A stretch of DNA of 64,000 bases from Phylloscopus collybita (GCA_027886175.1 JAJNNQ010000002.1:11218001-11282000), one strand, 5' to 3'; shown: positions 1 to 10,990, counted from the stretch's first letter. The notes: generated from the letters alone by a model not told the origin. A program made the numbers and translations.

Positions 1-480
1 TTTCTTTATCCTAATTGATTTAATTGGTAGAGAGGAAATAATCTGAAGTGACAAAATGCATGTTTAATGCTTCCAAGCTTGGCCATTCCTGCTGTTCCTC
101 AGACATCTACATCTACATATCAATGCCAAAGTTTTGGTCCCTACCCTTCTATGATAGCTGTGTTTTTACAGAGAACAGGTTGGCTTTCAAAGTCCTTTCC
201 CTATTCTTTGTGCCCTAATTCTAAAATACTTAAAATTGTTTATGGAAGAGAGGACTGCCCAGGGAAGACTTTAGAAGAAGTTTTACTTTAGCTATCTAAA
301 ATTAACTTCTAATGTTTGCTAGATTTTCCAGAAATATCCCCAGATGTAACTTTACATCATTCTCTCTATTTGACTATAGGAGAATTTATAGGCTTTAGAG
401 CTTCAGCTCTATTATTATATAAGAAATGTTTCAGAAATATAGGATTGCCCCTCTAAATACAAGATGAATGGACTTAGAAA
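1..480. other. Unassigned AT-rich sequence
   Basis: I see no recognisable gene, RNA or repeat here. The one open frame (67-291, plus) has no motif and looks like chance. Confidence 0.5.
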
Positions 481-1035
481 ATCATAGAATCATAAAATTA
501 TTTAATTGGAAGTGACCTTTTAAAGACTCTCTAGTTCAACCTCTCTGCCATGGACAAGGATGTCTTCAACTAGGTCAGGTTGCTCAGAGCCCTATGCAGT
601 TTGACCATGAATGTTTCTAGGGATAGGGCATCCATAGCTTCTCTGGGCAACTTGCTCCAGTGTTTTATCACTCACATTGTAAAAAACCTCATTTATCTGA
701 TCTAACCCTTCCCTCTTTCAATTTAAAGCCATTCTCTCCTGTCCAGTCACCACATGGCCTCATCAAAATGTCCCTCTCAAGCCTTCCTGCAGGTAATGGA
801 AGGTTCTGTAAGGTCCTGGAGTCTTCTCGTGTCCAGGCTGAACAATCCCCTACTCTCTCAGCCCTTCCTCGTAGGAGAAAGGATCCATCCCTCTGATCAT
901 CTTTGTGGCCCTCCTCTGGACTGTCTCCAACAGCTCAATGTCCTTCCTGTCCTGAGGACCCTGGAGCTGGACACAGCACTCCAGGTGAGGTCTCCTGAAA
1001 GAAGAGTAGAGGAGCAAGTCATCTTCTTATAGACC
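481..1035 (-). mobile_element. CR1 LINE retrotransposon, 5'-truncated 3' end
   Basis: Read on the minus strand, this matches the 3' part of an avian CR1 non-LTR retrotransposon. At 481-496 the complement reads ATTTTATG then ATTCTATG, the tandem octamer that ends CR1 elements and is thought to be the template site for target-primed reverse transcription. Upstream on the minus strand, 890-1020 encodes a degraded reverse-transcriptase C-terminal stretch: RPHLECCVQL is followed by KDIELLETVQRRATKMI, both close to the conserved CR1 block. About 550 bp remain of an element usually several kb long, so the copy is 5'-truncated and cannot move. Plus-strand frames here are antisense shadows. The family call is strong; the subfamily and the exact left edge near 1035 are not resolved. 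Confidence 0.93.
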
Positions 1036-3287
1036 AAGGAAGAAGGAAATTTTTTTTTTTTTATATGATCAGAAAGAAAATAATGACTTTAAATAACTCA
1101 TGAAGATCATAGTTCTCGGGTTTGCCATGCAGGCAATCAGGTTAGACTAAGCAGAAATTTTGCATATTACACCATTTTAGACAATCTACTTACATGCTTT
1201 CCTGTTGTGCAATCAGAAACAAACTGGATGCATATATTCAATAAAAATAAACACAGTCCCAAGATAAGCACTGTAAAAGAGTTCCTTTTAGTTTTGTCTG
1301 TACTGGTTTTCCTGATGATACTTGCTACTACTCTAAGTTGAAATGACTGAAATAATTTTGGTGTGGTTTTTCACTCAAACAGTGCCTGCAGAATTAAATA
1401 TAGTGCTTGGAGAACTGTCTTTTAAAAGTCACACTATTTATGTGTAGTTCTGTACTGTATACATGATACAATATTGCAGACTGCTGTGATTTGTCACAAG
1501 TTTTGTTCTTTTTAATGGTGCCTAAAATGGAGGGAGATATAGGAGTGTAAAAGGAAACAGGAAATTTCCTAGGTAAGAGTCTTTTAAGAGACATAAAAAG
1601 GCTCTAACATGTTGAGCACCACATAGTCCCTAGTTTATTTTGCAAAGAGGACACGTTAGGACATAGGGAGAGTTATGGTTTCTGGTGTGTTTTTTACAAG
1701 TGCAAGAGATTTCACAGAAGTGTATTGAGTTAGGGCCAACAAGGCCTTTTGCTATTGCAAGTCTGAGAGGTTTCAAACACAGTAAAGAGAAGCAAAATTT
1801 GCATGCTTTTAGAAATATGGCCAGGCTGATATCATAAATGCCAAATATTCTTGCAAACATTTCCACTGGGGACTTTGGTCCTCTTTTTTTCTAAGGAAAA
1901 AAAAAAAAAAGTATAATCTGATATAAAAGTAGAATTATTTTTCATAGAAACTGAAATGAGAAAAACATTTTCAGGTACACAGGAGAAGGGAACAAACCTC
2001 AAAACCTCATAAGCTAAGAAAAAATGTAGTTGCTAAATTTTGCTCAGCCTCTGTCTTCAGCTTCCATAGGATGTGAAGGATCTTTTTATCACTTATGTTT
2101 GATAAGTATGCTAACTTCTGACTTTAATTGTAAGCTAGCCTTATGGAGAAAAATACCCCCAAATTTTTACCTTGCAGGCTTACTTCTGTGTGGTTTGATG
2201 CAGAACTACTGTATCAAAGTACTTAAAACTCTGCCAAGACAGTTACAACCCAACTGTTACAGGGAATTAACTCTATTGATTAGGGAATTATTTTTCTCAG
2301 GAAATAGCACAGGAAACAGCTCTATAAAGTGCCAGCAGTGCTCAATGTTTATTGAAATGTTACCAGTGTAATCCCTCTGAATCAGCAGCTGTGACCATGC
2401 TGAAGGCTGAGAGGAAAAGCAATGATAAACTACAACCACGAAGGACTGCTCATCTCTTAACCTTCAGGTTAAATCAAAGAGGCTTTGATCATAATAGGCC
2501 ATAAATATGCACATTGCTCTCTGCCACTGGCTCCTGGCCATAAGGTTTAATCCTGTGCACCTCACACTGTAGGGAGAAGCAGGCAAGATAGCAAAATCTG
2601 CTACATGCACAATACATTTATTTCCTTGTAGCATAAGCTTTGCCAAATCTTAAAGGATGCTGGAGTAACACTTCTGCTATGCAAGTGCAAAAGTTGACCA
2701 ACAGACTCTTGTCCCCAAAACCTCTTCAGGAGGTACACAGTACAAGCAGGGACTGTTCTGTTTCTACCACAGAAACTGGTTGTCTTTGCACAGAAAGGAA
2801 GTTCTAACTCAGCTGATCTCTACTACAGATTCCTCCCATTCTTAAAGTCACTAAAAAGTTCTCATGTAAATAATGAATGTTTTCTGAGAAAAGTAGTCCC
2901 AATAATAGTGGGGGGGAAATATTGTTTATTAAATATTCCACCTTAGTTCAGAATCTGCAGGATAATGGTGTCAGAGACTTTTTTGATGTGGGTTAAACAG
3001 TGTCTATATTAAGGGCTGCAAAACAAACTTTAAAAAAGGTCCTTTTCGCCATTAAAAAATGATGCAATTACTTGTCAGAACATCATGTTCTCTTTAGCCA
3101 TTTCTAAAAAAAAAAGGTTACATTTTGAGCCCATTTTGAGCCCATTTCTACATGGTAGATAAGAGTGTAGTATCTGAAATGCACTTTTTACAGCGACTGT
3201 ATGAAGTTACCTGCAGAGAAAAGTACCATTTTCCTCACAGAATCACAGTTAAAAGTGCATTCATAAAGTGGAATCAAGAATTGTACT
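1036..3287. other. Unassigned AT-rich sequence with minor simple repeats
   Basis: No gene is recognised. It holds a T-run at 1050-1062 beside the CR1 truncation point, an A14 run at 1897-1910, and an 11-bp unit CATTTTGAGCC repeated twice with a partial third copy at 3121-3147. The open frames at 1630-1866 (minus) and 2030-2371 (plus) show no domain. Confidence 0.5.
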
Positions 3288-3460
3288 AAAAAAAAGAAAA
3301 AAAGAAAAAAGAAAAAGAAAAAGAAAAAGAAAAAGAAAAAGAAAAAGAAAAAGAAAAAGAAAAAGAAAAAGAAAAAGAAAAAGAAAAAGAAAAAGAAAAA
3401 GAAAAAGAAAAAGAAAAAGAAAAAGAAAAAGAAGAAAAAGAAAAAGAAAGGAAAAAAAGG
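3288..3460 (+). repeat. (AAAAAG)n hexanucleotide microsatellite, 173-bp pure purine tract
   Basis: Every base in this interval is A or G on the plus strand. The core (about 3310-3430) is a near-perfect AAAAAG hexamer; the edges carry AAAAAAG and AAG variants. A six-base unit keeps all frames open, so the Lys-Arg and Phe-rich frames that overlap it are artefacts. Long purine/pyrimidine mirror tracts can adopt triplex (H-DNA) structures and often vary in length. The same hexamer recurs on the same strand at 39649-39888. Confidence 0.97.
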
Positions 3461-3490
3461 CGGTAGAAACGCCAAACTCGGTACGGCGTG

Positions 3491-3509
3491 TGGCCACGAG
3501 ATGGCGCTA
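3491..3509 (+). promoter_or_regulatory. Candidate CTCF binding site
   Basis: The sequence TGGCCACGAGATGGCGCTA fits the vertebrate CTCF core (CCASYAGRKGGCRSY) at all positions but one: G where a pyrimidine is usual, between CCAC and AG. The high-information CCAC, AG and GGCGCT positions are intact. CTCF is a zinc-finger protein that anchors chromatin loops and insulates domains, and motif direction matters; this one points along the plus strand. It contains two CpGs, so binding could be methylation-sensitive. The match is seen directly; occupancy is inferred. Confidence 0.62.
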
Positions 3510-3547
3510 AACACTCGCCGATAGCGCCAGACACGCGACAAGCCGTG

Positions 3548-3555
3548 TGACGTCA
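3548..3555. promoter_or_regulatory. Perfect cAMP-response element, copy 1
   Basis: TGACGTCA is the full palindromic CRE bound by CREB/ATF-family bZIP dimers. Its start lies 21 bp from the start of the second copy, about two helical turns, so both would face the same side of the DNA. Confidence 0.5.
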
Positions 3556-3568
3556 TCTGCCGGAGCGC

Positions 3569-3576
3569 TGACGTCA
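3569..3576. promoter_or_regulatory. Perfect cAMP-response element, copy 2
   Basis: This is a second perfect TGACGTCA with the same downstream TC as copy 1. One perfect 8-mer is expected about once per 65 kb, so two within 30 bp are unlikely by chance. No TATA box or gene is seen nearby. Confidence 0.5.
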
Positions 3577-3653
3577 TCATGAAACACTCCTCTGTCACAT
3601 CGATGGTCTCTTTTACCTTTTTATTCTCTTTCCGTTTTTTTTTTTTTCTGATT

Positions 3654-3715
3654 CATATTGATGAAGTTCAGCAGTTTTGAAGTAGTCAAACTTCAATAAA
3701 TTCTTTATCAATATG
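3654..3715. repeat. Two-tier foldback (nested inverted repeats)
   Basis: The outer arms CATATTGATGAAG (3654-3666) and CTTTATCAATATG (3703-3715) pair over 13 positions with one G-T wobble. Inside, TTGAAGT (3677-3683) pairs with ACTTCAA (3690-3696) around a 6-nt loop. Between the tiers lie 10 and 6 unpaired bases. It starts about 50 bp after the CpG-dense block. It could be chance, a remnant of a small inverted-repeat element, or an RNA hairpin; no target-site duplication was identified. Confidence 0.5.
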
Positions 3716-6109
3716 TTTTGGTATGGATTATTAGATAAGTAAATTTATGGTACATATTAAGGTAAAGCACCAAAGTAAATAAAAACTAGAAGAAAAATGG
3801 TTATAGTTAACAGTCAATTCTTGGAAATAGGAATTTCTTCCACCCTGGTTAATAAAGAAATTATTTGTGACTAAAGTAACTAACTATGAGTTTCTCCATG
3901 CATCTGTTTGCTCTACTTTCTGATGAAGTTTAGTATGGCCACTCCTCAAGGGCCAACCTGGTTCTGCTTCTCACAGAAATTTTCAGTCATTTTGGAGGAT
4001 GATTTGATAGGAAAAATTCATATGCAGCAATGGGGTAGTTCCTCCCAGAGTCAATGATCAGCAATTAAGAAGACAACCCAATCAAGTGCTTTAGGCCAGG
4101 TGTGTGAGAACATTCCCACAGTAGATCACAATTTGGAGGCCCCACTTCCTTTCCTACGGCCCAGCAGAAAGTGACAACTGCAGAAAAAATGTTCAATATA
4201 ATTAAACAAAATGACTTTACAAGTTGAGACAGGTTTGCCAGACTGACAACATCCCATAGGCCTTCGTGTTCTGGTTTGGTGCTTATGGATAGACTCAGAC
4301 AACCAGGCAGAGAAGCTGCTCTCCTACAGCTGTGTTTGGCTTTGACATCAGGCAAAGTAACTATGAGAGATTTAAAAGCAGACTATTAGACTTATTTCTC
4401 CTCTTAGAAGTAGTATGAACTAATTTTAATGCTAGAAGTTTACATGCTGCTATTCTCCTAAAGAAAAATCTGATTCATCTCAAAAAGGGCAGGTCTTCCT
4501 ATAAGAAGAATCCAGTGAGAATGCTGATTCTCACACGGGGAATTAAGATGTATTTTATTGAACATATAAAATGACAACATAATGACAATTCCAGCTTTAT
4601 AATTCCCCAATAGAAAAGAGGCAGATTAACTGTCTCCAGAACTGACTGATTTTTTATAAATATTTCCCCCCACCTCTCTCCCAGGAGACAAGGTTGATTG
4701 TTCAGCTCATCCTGTTGACTGAAAGAAAATCCCCCCTGATTTTTATTCCTGGAGAAAGCTCAGAGGAACAACTACCTGACTGCTAAAGCACTTTGCCAAG
4801 TGGCTGGTGTTTAGCTTCCAAACCAGTTACAATCAGCAGCTTCGAATCCCATAAGCATCTTCTTGGTTAGCAGCAGAAAGCAGCACGTAAAAATGTCAAG
4901 ATATTTCAAGAATTCTGTGCAAAAAAAAGACTTCATAAAACATCTTTTTCAGCTGATTGAAAATAGTAGATGCAAATAGGACGTAGTTTACTCCAATCTT
5001 TTTGAAAATACTTTTGGCAGGTCTATTATTTTCCTTCATGCCTTTTTAATGGGCTAATACTAAATTACTTCAAAGACATTGCATTTAGTGATTAAACCAG
5101 TTCAGAGGTCAGGGGGATCCCAGGCTTGACATTGGTGGCAGGAATAGAGAGACAGAAAGCTCAGAATTTTGCCCATCTCTCCCCATCCACAGATCTGTGC
5201 TCCAATCTGTGCCTGGTTTGTCCCTGCATTGCTGCTTATCTTAGACCACTTTCTTCTCTGTAACCACTGCTTCCTCCACTGATACACAAACACTGAAATC
5301 TGGAGAGAGAGCCAGGACAGTGTTATGGTGATATGTGAAAACAAAATACAACAAAAGCGCAGACTAAGAATTGCCACCTACATCTTGACTGCAATACACA
5401 AGTAGGGAAATAACCCTTAGCTGAAGCACATGGATTTGAAATGGGAACCTTTGTATTTATCCATAAAAAGGATTAGCAGCATCTAGACCCCTTGTGGGAC
5501 TGGAGCAGGAGCAGCTGTAGATTCTTTGCCTTGGCTGTTTAATTAATATCTCCCTGCCTCTGGTTTATTTGCACAGCAGCAAAGCTTCAGAAGAAGGGTG
5601 TTGCAGCTTAAGCATTTAGTGAAGGCTGAAATCCATTTTCTATTCACTCTGACCTTTGGGTATCACATGCATTTAGTTATATAAAAAAATTTTAACCTCC
5701 TTCCATGCAGCTTCATAAAAAGATTTGTCCTGCTATTTTGGGATTCCTGGGTTGAGGGGATGCATAGGATATGTCTGTATTTTTTTTTTCCTGTCCCTTA
5801 ATCTGTTAACAAAACACTTGGGCACACTCTGTCAATATTGTATTGAGACATTTGGGGACTCACAGCCAGCTGCTTGTTGGCCAGATCAATATCAAAGGCA
5901 AATCTGGAGCAAGGCAGACTTTGGAGGGCCAGAGGAGACTCTAATACAGAAAGAACCAAACACAGAAATGAGACCACAGAACTGTAGAGCTTTCTTTCAA
6001 TTAGTCATGTTGAACCACTTAAACATATTTTTCCCTAACTCTACATAGTTTAGTTTTTTCCCTTTCAACAGGACAGTGTAGCCAAATTAAATAGAAATTA
6101 CCATACTTA
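3716..6109. other. Unassigned AT-rich sequence
   Basis: No gene, RNA or recognisable transposon is seen. The open frames at 4065-4355 (minus), 5102-5377 (minus) and 5725-6048 (plus) have no domain, signal peptide or convincing start context. Confidence 0.5.
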
Positions 6110-6760
6110 TTAAATGGCAATTAGGGTTTGTTTGCTGCATTGCATTTCTTCCAAATTAATTTACTATTGCTATAATGGTGAACGGTTAAACCATTTGATA
6201 TGGTTGAATGTGCACATTAATATAATTTAAAGAGCATAATGATTACCCATTTTATTACTTCTGTATTGTAATGCTGAATTAATTTATGCCAGTTATAGTT
6301 GATTATTATGGTTATTAACATCAGTAAGTGCTCTCTAACAATCAATCGAGATCTAACACTAACTGCCTTGTTAGAGCTAAATTAAATGCTGGAGACACTC
6401 TGCTCACTCTGTAACCCTATCCAGTTTCACTGGAGTTTTCTTCCCTTTACCTAGTAACCTCAGAAGCTGGATTAACTGCAGCAATTATATGCCTCATTAG
6501 CAATAAACAATACTAGCTGGCTGCTGGTGGCTATTGTGCCACAGGTGCACGTAGCCATTACAGCTGTCTCAGCAGACAGAGGGGGATACAGCAAAACCTC
6601 TTCTCTCTGGAGTGTCTAATCTCCAGGAAATAGAAGGTGGTTTAGCCTGCTAATGACAGGGAATGTTGGGACAATGTTGACATGCCCCATAAAGCCGCAG
6701 AGCAAGGCAAAAGAATAGTAAAAAAATATGGCTGCTGCCTCTCTATGACCAACTAAATAA
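6110..6760. promoter_or_regulatory. Possible conserved non-coding element (enhancer-like texture)
   Basis: This stretch is balanced in composition and free of simple repeats. It is dense in homeodomain-type cores (several ATTAA, TAATG and CATTA words between about 6150 and 6320), has an E-box CAGGTG at 6542-6547 and a SOX-like AACAAT word near 6508. That resembles developmental enhancers in vertebrate gene deserts. This is a judgement of texture only; short AT-rich motifs are common by chance and no alignment was possible. Confidence 0.2.
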
Positions 6761-9104
6761 CCAGGATTTATACTTTTTCAAATCTCTATATGAACAAACT
6801 GCAACGCCCACAGTTAATATAAAATATGTAGAAATTGTATTTTCAGTGTTCTTGACTTTTACCTATATTAAATAGCTTCATGTGAATAAATACTTTCAGC
6901 TACATAGATCAATTCCACTGTTGTTTAAATGAAAGTTTATTTTTAACTAGAAAATCAAAAGTGATGTCAGAATTTTAAAATCCTCCTGAACCTTGCAAAA
7001 GTTTTCTTCATTTCAGGATGGGATAGATGTGTTCTGGTCCCTTCTCCAAGTATTTGTTTCCTTCATTTTCCTTAGTGAATTCCTAATGGGACATAAAAAT
7101 AAAGCCTGGGAAAACACAGATAAAGGATTTTGCTGTAAGATCTTTTGAATAAGGTGCTGCAGTGGGAGAAGTTGCAGAGACAATTGGAGGGCAAAGACAG
7201 TTCAGGTGATCCCACAGGTTCCTGACACCTTGGTAAGGCAAACCAATAATCTGCTGTCTCTTCAAGACCCTTGAAGTAAACAATTCCTTTGCAAGAAGAG
7301 AAAAAGTCCTGCAAAAGTCCCAGTGTCTGCAAAAAGAGACTGAATTCTTTACTACTGCAAACTCTAAATAAACTTTCATAGCTGGAGATGCTGAATAAAG
7401 ATATAGCACTTGAAGGAACCCTTGCCATTTTTTTATAAAAGAGACAATGGAGAACATATTATGTATGCTGTGTTTCACAGAGCTTGACTAACTGGAGCTT
7501 CATTTGGGGATATATGTGGTTGAAACTTCACACAGTGTTTGCATGTCTGATGGGTACACTATAAAGGTTTTATGCAGTCTCTTCACATCCCTATCCCTGG
7601 TCTTACTGTACACTTTATTTGTGTCTGTATCTTTCTGTGTGTGTGTGTGTGCCCACCTTTGAAGAGGCCCACAGACATGTCCCTGCCAGAAGATCCTGAT
7701 AAGACACAGGATGTCACTGGAGAAAGGTGGGCAAAAGGGCATGGAGCAGTGGCAGAGAAAGAAAACTGTAACCCTACTATTATTTCAGCCAGATCTCACA
7801 TTGAAATTCTAGGTACAGGCACTTTCTGAGTCTGGCTCAGCTAAATAAGCCTGTAAATTCATATCCTTTTTTTTTTGGTCTGGTAAGGAGGACAAGGAGT
7901 GAACACTAGTGCAATGTATTTTTCCAGCCTCCCTGTCTAGGATCACACACCCCTGGGATGGCTGCAGAATGAGTCCAGATACTCCTTCTCACTTCAGCCT
8001 GAAATCCAATAACTCCCTGCACCAATGTGTTGCCAGAAAATTAAGGAAAAAGAATGCACAGAAAGCAGCTGCAGGGAAGCAATCACCATCTCCAAACTAG
8101 AGCAAGAGAGTCTAACCTCATCCCAAATAAAAATTGCTTTATGAACTGCTGTCAAACCCCTAAGTAACAGGGGCTACAGTATAATTGGGTTTGACAAGGG
8201 GAGCAGCATATGCCAAAATTAATCAGGATGCTAGGCTGTGTAAAAGAGAATGCCCTGGAAGGTCCAAAGAAATCTTACACTAATTAGAAGCAAGAATATC
8301 AATTGATCCCTATATATGTGTGGAGGCAATTCCTGTGTGGGATAAGAGACTCCCAGACTCCCAGAAACCATGTCTAACCTTGCAAGGAGGGAGATGTGAA
8401 AGGATTCACTAGTGTTCTTAATAGCAAGGGTGTGCAGGGTGCCTCAGCCGTTGGGCAGAAATGCTTCAAAAGCTGGAAATATGGTTTGGTGAGAGACAGT
8501 AAAATACAAGTTATATTCTTAAAAGTAAAAGTGTAGAGCAAAACACAGAGGCCAACAAAAAGAAAATAGTAAATATGCCTATTAAATACAGAAACAGAGT
8601 TTGATGAATTCTTTGGGCCAGAAGTAGGAAATTGGATAATGAGAGAAGAAACCAAGGAGGAGGGGAGAAAAGTTTTATGGAAAATACACTTACACACCAT
8701 GGTTTCATGACAGGATGTGGAGTGGTTTTTATTTAAGGTGATAAAGATGATCAAGGGGAAAACATTAGTGTTTTATGAATTTTATTGGGGAGAAGTCATG
8801 GAAGGTTTGAGTCTTACAGTTTGGATGTACCACCTCCTGCCACTACAAACACAGAGGAGCCTTTCACTCTGTATGCAGCCTCCAGACTCAGACCTGTCAA
8901 AACTGGCAGGTCCACAGGCAGTAGGTTTTATGAGTCTCATTTTTGGACATATCTTGGACACTTACTAGATCTGCACGTACGTGACAAGCCTCCTGTATTG
9001 CAGGCAAGCCTGGACTGTGCAAGACAGAACAGCTTTGTCCTTGGTGTGCAGGAGAGCTCTTCTTTGTTGACACCATGGTCTTTTGTCTGGGATTTTTGAA
9101 CATC
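6761..9104. other. Unassigned sequence with a (TG)8 microsatellite
   Basis: No gene is recognised. (TG)8 lies at 7636-7651. Overlapping minus frames at 7072-7478 and 8374-8754 are open but have no homology that I can see. Confidence 0.5.
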
Positions 9105-9149
9105 TGGTAGCCTGGGCTGCTAGCCATGCTGAAATCTAGCAGGCTACCA
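9105..9149. repeat. Inverted repeat, 14-bp stem with bulge
   Basis: TGGTAGC (9105-9111) pairs with GCTACCA (9143-9149), and CTGCTAG (9117-9123) pairs with CTAGCAG (9136-9142). A 5-nt bulge (9112-9116) separates the two stem parts, and a 12-nt loop closes it. It is shorter than a usual microRNA precursor and may be chance. Confidence 0.4.
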
Positions 9150-10374
9150 TCAGAAAGCTGGCAAATGTAAAACAATTTTTCTTTTCTTCTGTGAGATTTT
9201 TCTCACAATTCTGTTAAAATACAGCACTCCTTGATGGCCTCTGAACATCTGCTCTCAGCTGGAGCAGAGGGGGTACCAGACTGCTACTACAGGGCATTTA
9301 ATTGAGGTATATAATTCCCTCTTGGAGAAAGTGTGCTGGCAGCTGTTGCTTGGTACCCTCCTGGCTTGTGTGTTTACATGCATCATATTCACAGACTTAT
9401 CTATCCTCCAGTATTTTTTCAGAATTCAGTGTATGACTTGGACTCCTCCCAGACCTATGAGAGTACTCTGCATTGTCCTTCCTCTGAGAAACTACCCAGA
9501 TTGCATTTTTAACAATCTAAACACTACTGAATATCATGTATCTTCCAGTCATTATGTGAACTCCAGAGGCTTCAATGAAGAGGAAAATCTCAACAGTTTA
9601 TTGCCACTGTATCTTGTCTTCTTGGTTTTTTGTTTTGTTTTGGTTTGGTTTGTTTGTTTGTTTGTTTTATCTAATCTATTCCTTTAATATGTGATGAAAA
9701 ATTTTAACTTCGTGGGTCAGATTATCAAATTCATAACTGATATCAGACCACTGAAGCCAGGCTGTTTTACCCTCTTGTGTGTTAGCTTTCTCCTCATGCT
9801 TCTTTTTGTTTCTTGTTTTACATCAGCAATTCAGCAATTGCAGGCTTCAGCTGAGATGGGGCTCTCAGCATAATCAGCATAAAAAAGACTGTCAGTCTTC
9901 CAGAAAGTTTGGAACCATGTTCTAACAGCCTGACTTCCACCCAAATCCTCATGTCCAATAATTTCAACTGTTTGTTTCTAAGTTTTATTTATTTTTGTTT
10001 AGACTCAGAAAGTCAAAGGCCCAGCATTCTCTACGGGTTCTCTGGCAGGACACAGTATAGAAATAAGTTTCTTACTCTGAGATTTAAGTCCTATGCAGAT
10101 TTATTTGTGCTCCCACTTTAATCCAAGGATGCTAAAATTTCCATATGAAAACTGGATGGTTTTCTTTACTCCTGTGAGGGGCAGTGTTTAATGATGTTTC
10201 CCTACCAGCTTGCAGGCTTTGAGCAGAGCCTGCCTGGCTGGTGCTGTACCCCCCTTGTCTCACACACACATTCAGGCCTTCCTGCAAGCTGCTGCCTGAC
10301 AGCTTCCTGCAGCCTTTGGAGACAGCCAAGGAAAGAGAATGAGAGACACACGTTTAGAAGTAGTTGTATTTAGT
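9150..10374. other. Unassigned sequence with a GTTT-rich simple repeat
   Basis: The interval from 9624 to 9668 is a T/G-rich run dominated by GTTT units. It inflates the plus frame at 9322-9687, which I do not consider a gene. Nothing else is recognised. Confidence 0.5.
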
Positions 10375-10990
10375 GTGTCAGAAATAAAAGCAGCCCTTGA
10401 AACCTCTTTGGAGGGGGCTGGGAAGCAAACTCTGGTTTGCAAACAGCGGAAACTTCATCCTTTCCTTTCTTTCTCACTCTCCATGTAGCACCCTTATATT
10501 TCAATGCTAAGTGCTTTTTAAATTCCTCCTGGGGTGACTATTTACATATTATAATGTGAAGTAATGAAGGGAAAGGGATGTTATGCAAAGCAATTGCCTC
10601 TTGTCCTCTTCTCCTGAGTGCAAGGGCCAAGCACATTTCCTGCCATCTGTTTAACTCCATCTCCTGATGCTCATAATGAACCTGGCAGTGCTGGACAGAT
10701 GGAAATCACTGGCAGGCATAGCTGTTTACTTGTAAAGGCAGCCCTAATTTGTTAGACTTGCCAGGCAAGTCCCCAGTGGTCAGATATTTCATAGTGATGG
10801 AGGGTTATTAAAAGAGCCCAGGTGAAGAAAGCTCTTCCCAGCATATGTGCCTGAGCTGAAGGCTGAGTTTTGCCACTGTGCCAGAACAGCAGCAGAGCTC
10901 GATGCTGCTATTAGCAGAATTGGGGCCAGGCTCCTGACCTTGTCTGGTGGCAGTTCTCACTCAGTCTCACACTGACCTGGGCTTCGTTAG
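10375..10990. promoter_or_regulatory. Possible conserved non-coding element (enhancer-like texture)
   Basis: The stretch is non-repetitive and near-balanced in base content. Motif words include an octamer-like ATGCAAAG at 10583-10590 directly followed by an E-box CAATTG, another E-box in CAGATGG at 10696-10702, and an inverted repeat at 10755-10771. Clustered POU and bHLH words would fit an enhancer, but this is inferred from appearance alone. Confidence 0.22.
10755..10771. repeat. Perfect inverted repeat with one-base spacer
   Basis: GACTTGCC (10755-10762) and GGCAAGTC (10764-10771) are exact reverse complements around a single A. The centre resembles a dimeric transcription-factor site but does not have the five-base spacing of an NFI site. 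About one such 8-bp pair is expected by chance in a window this size. Confidence 0.45.

Larger units (their letters stand above)
3461..3602. promoter_or_regulatory. CpG-dense 142-bp block with CTCF-type and CRE motifs
   Basis: By hand count this block has 18 CpG dinucleotides in 142 bp, while flanking DNA has almost none. It holds a 19-bp CTCF-type motif (3491-3509), two perfect palindromic cAMP-response elements (3548-3555 and 3569-3576), and inverted GGCGCTA/TAGCGCC arms at 3503-3509 and 3522-3528. CpGs decay when methylated, so such a block implies an unmethylated element or a recent insertion. A small promoter or insulator fits best. I could not match it to a transposon family, and no terminal inverted repeats were seen. 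Confidence 0.5.

Noticed and set aside
754..1032. Plus-strand frame overlapping the first CR1
   Set aside because: It is antisense to the CR1 reverse-transcriptase remnant, which reads on the minus strand.
3261..3534. Overlapping Lys-Arg, Phe-Leu and Phe-Ser repeat frames
   Set aside because: They are translations of the AAAAAG microsatellite on both strands; a six-base unit keeps frames open without selection.
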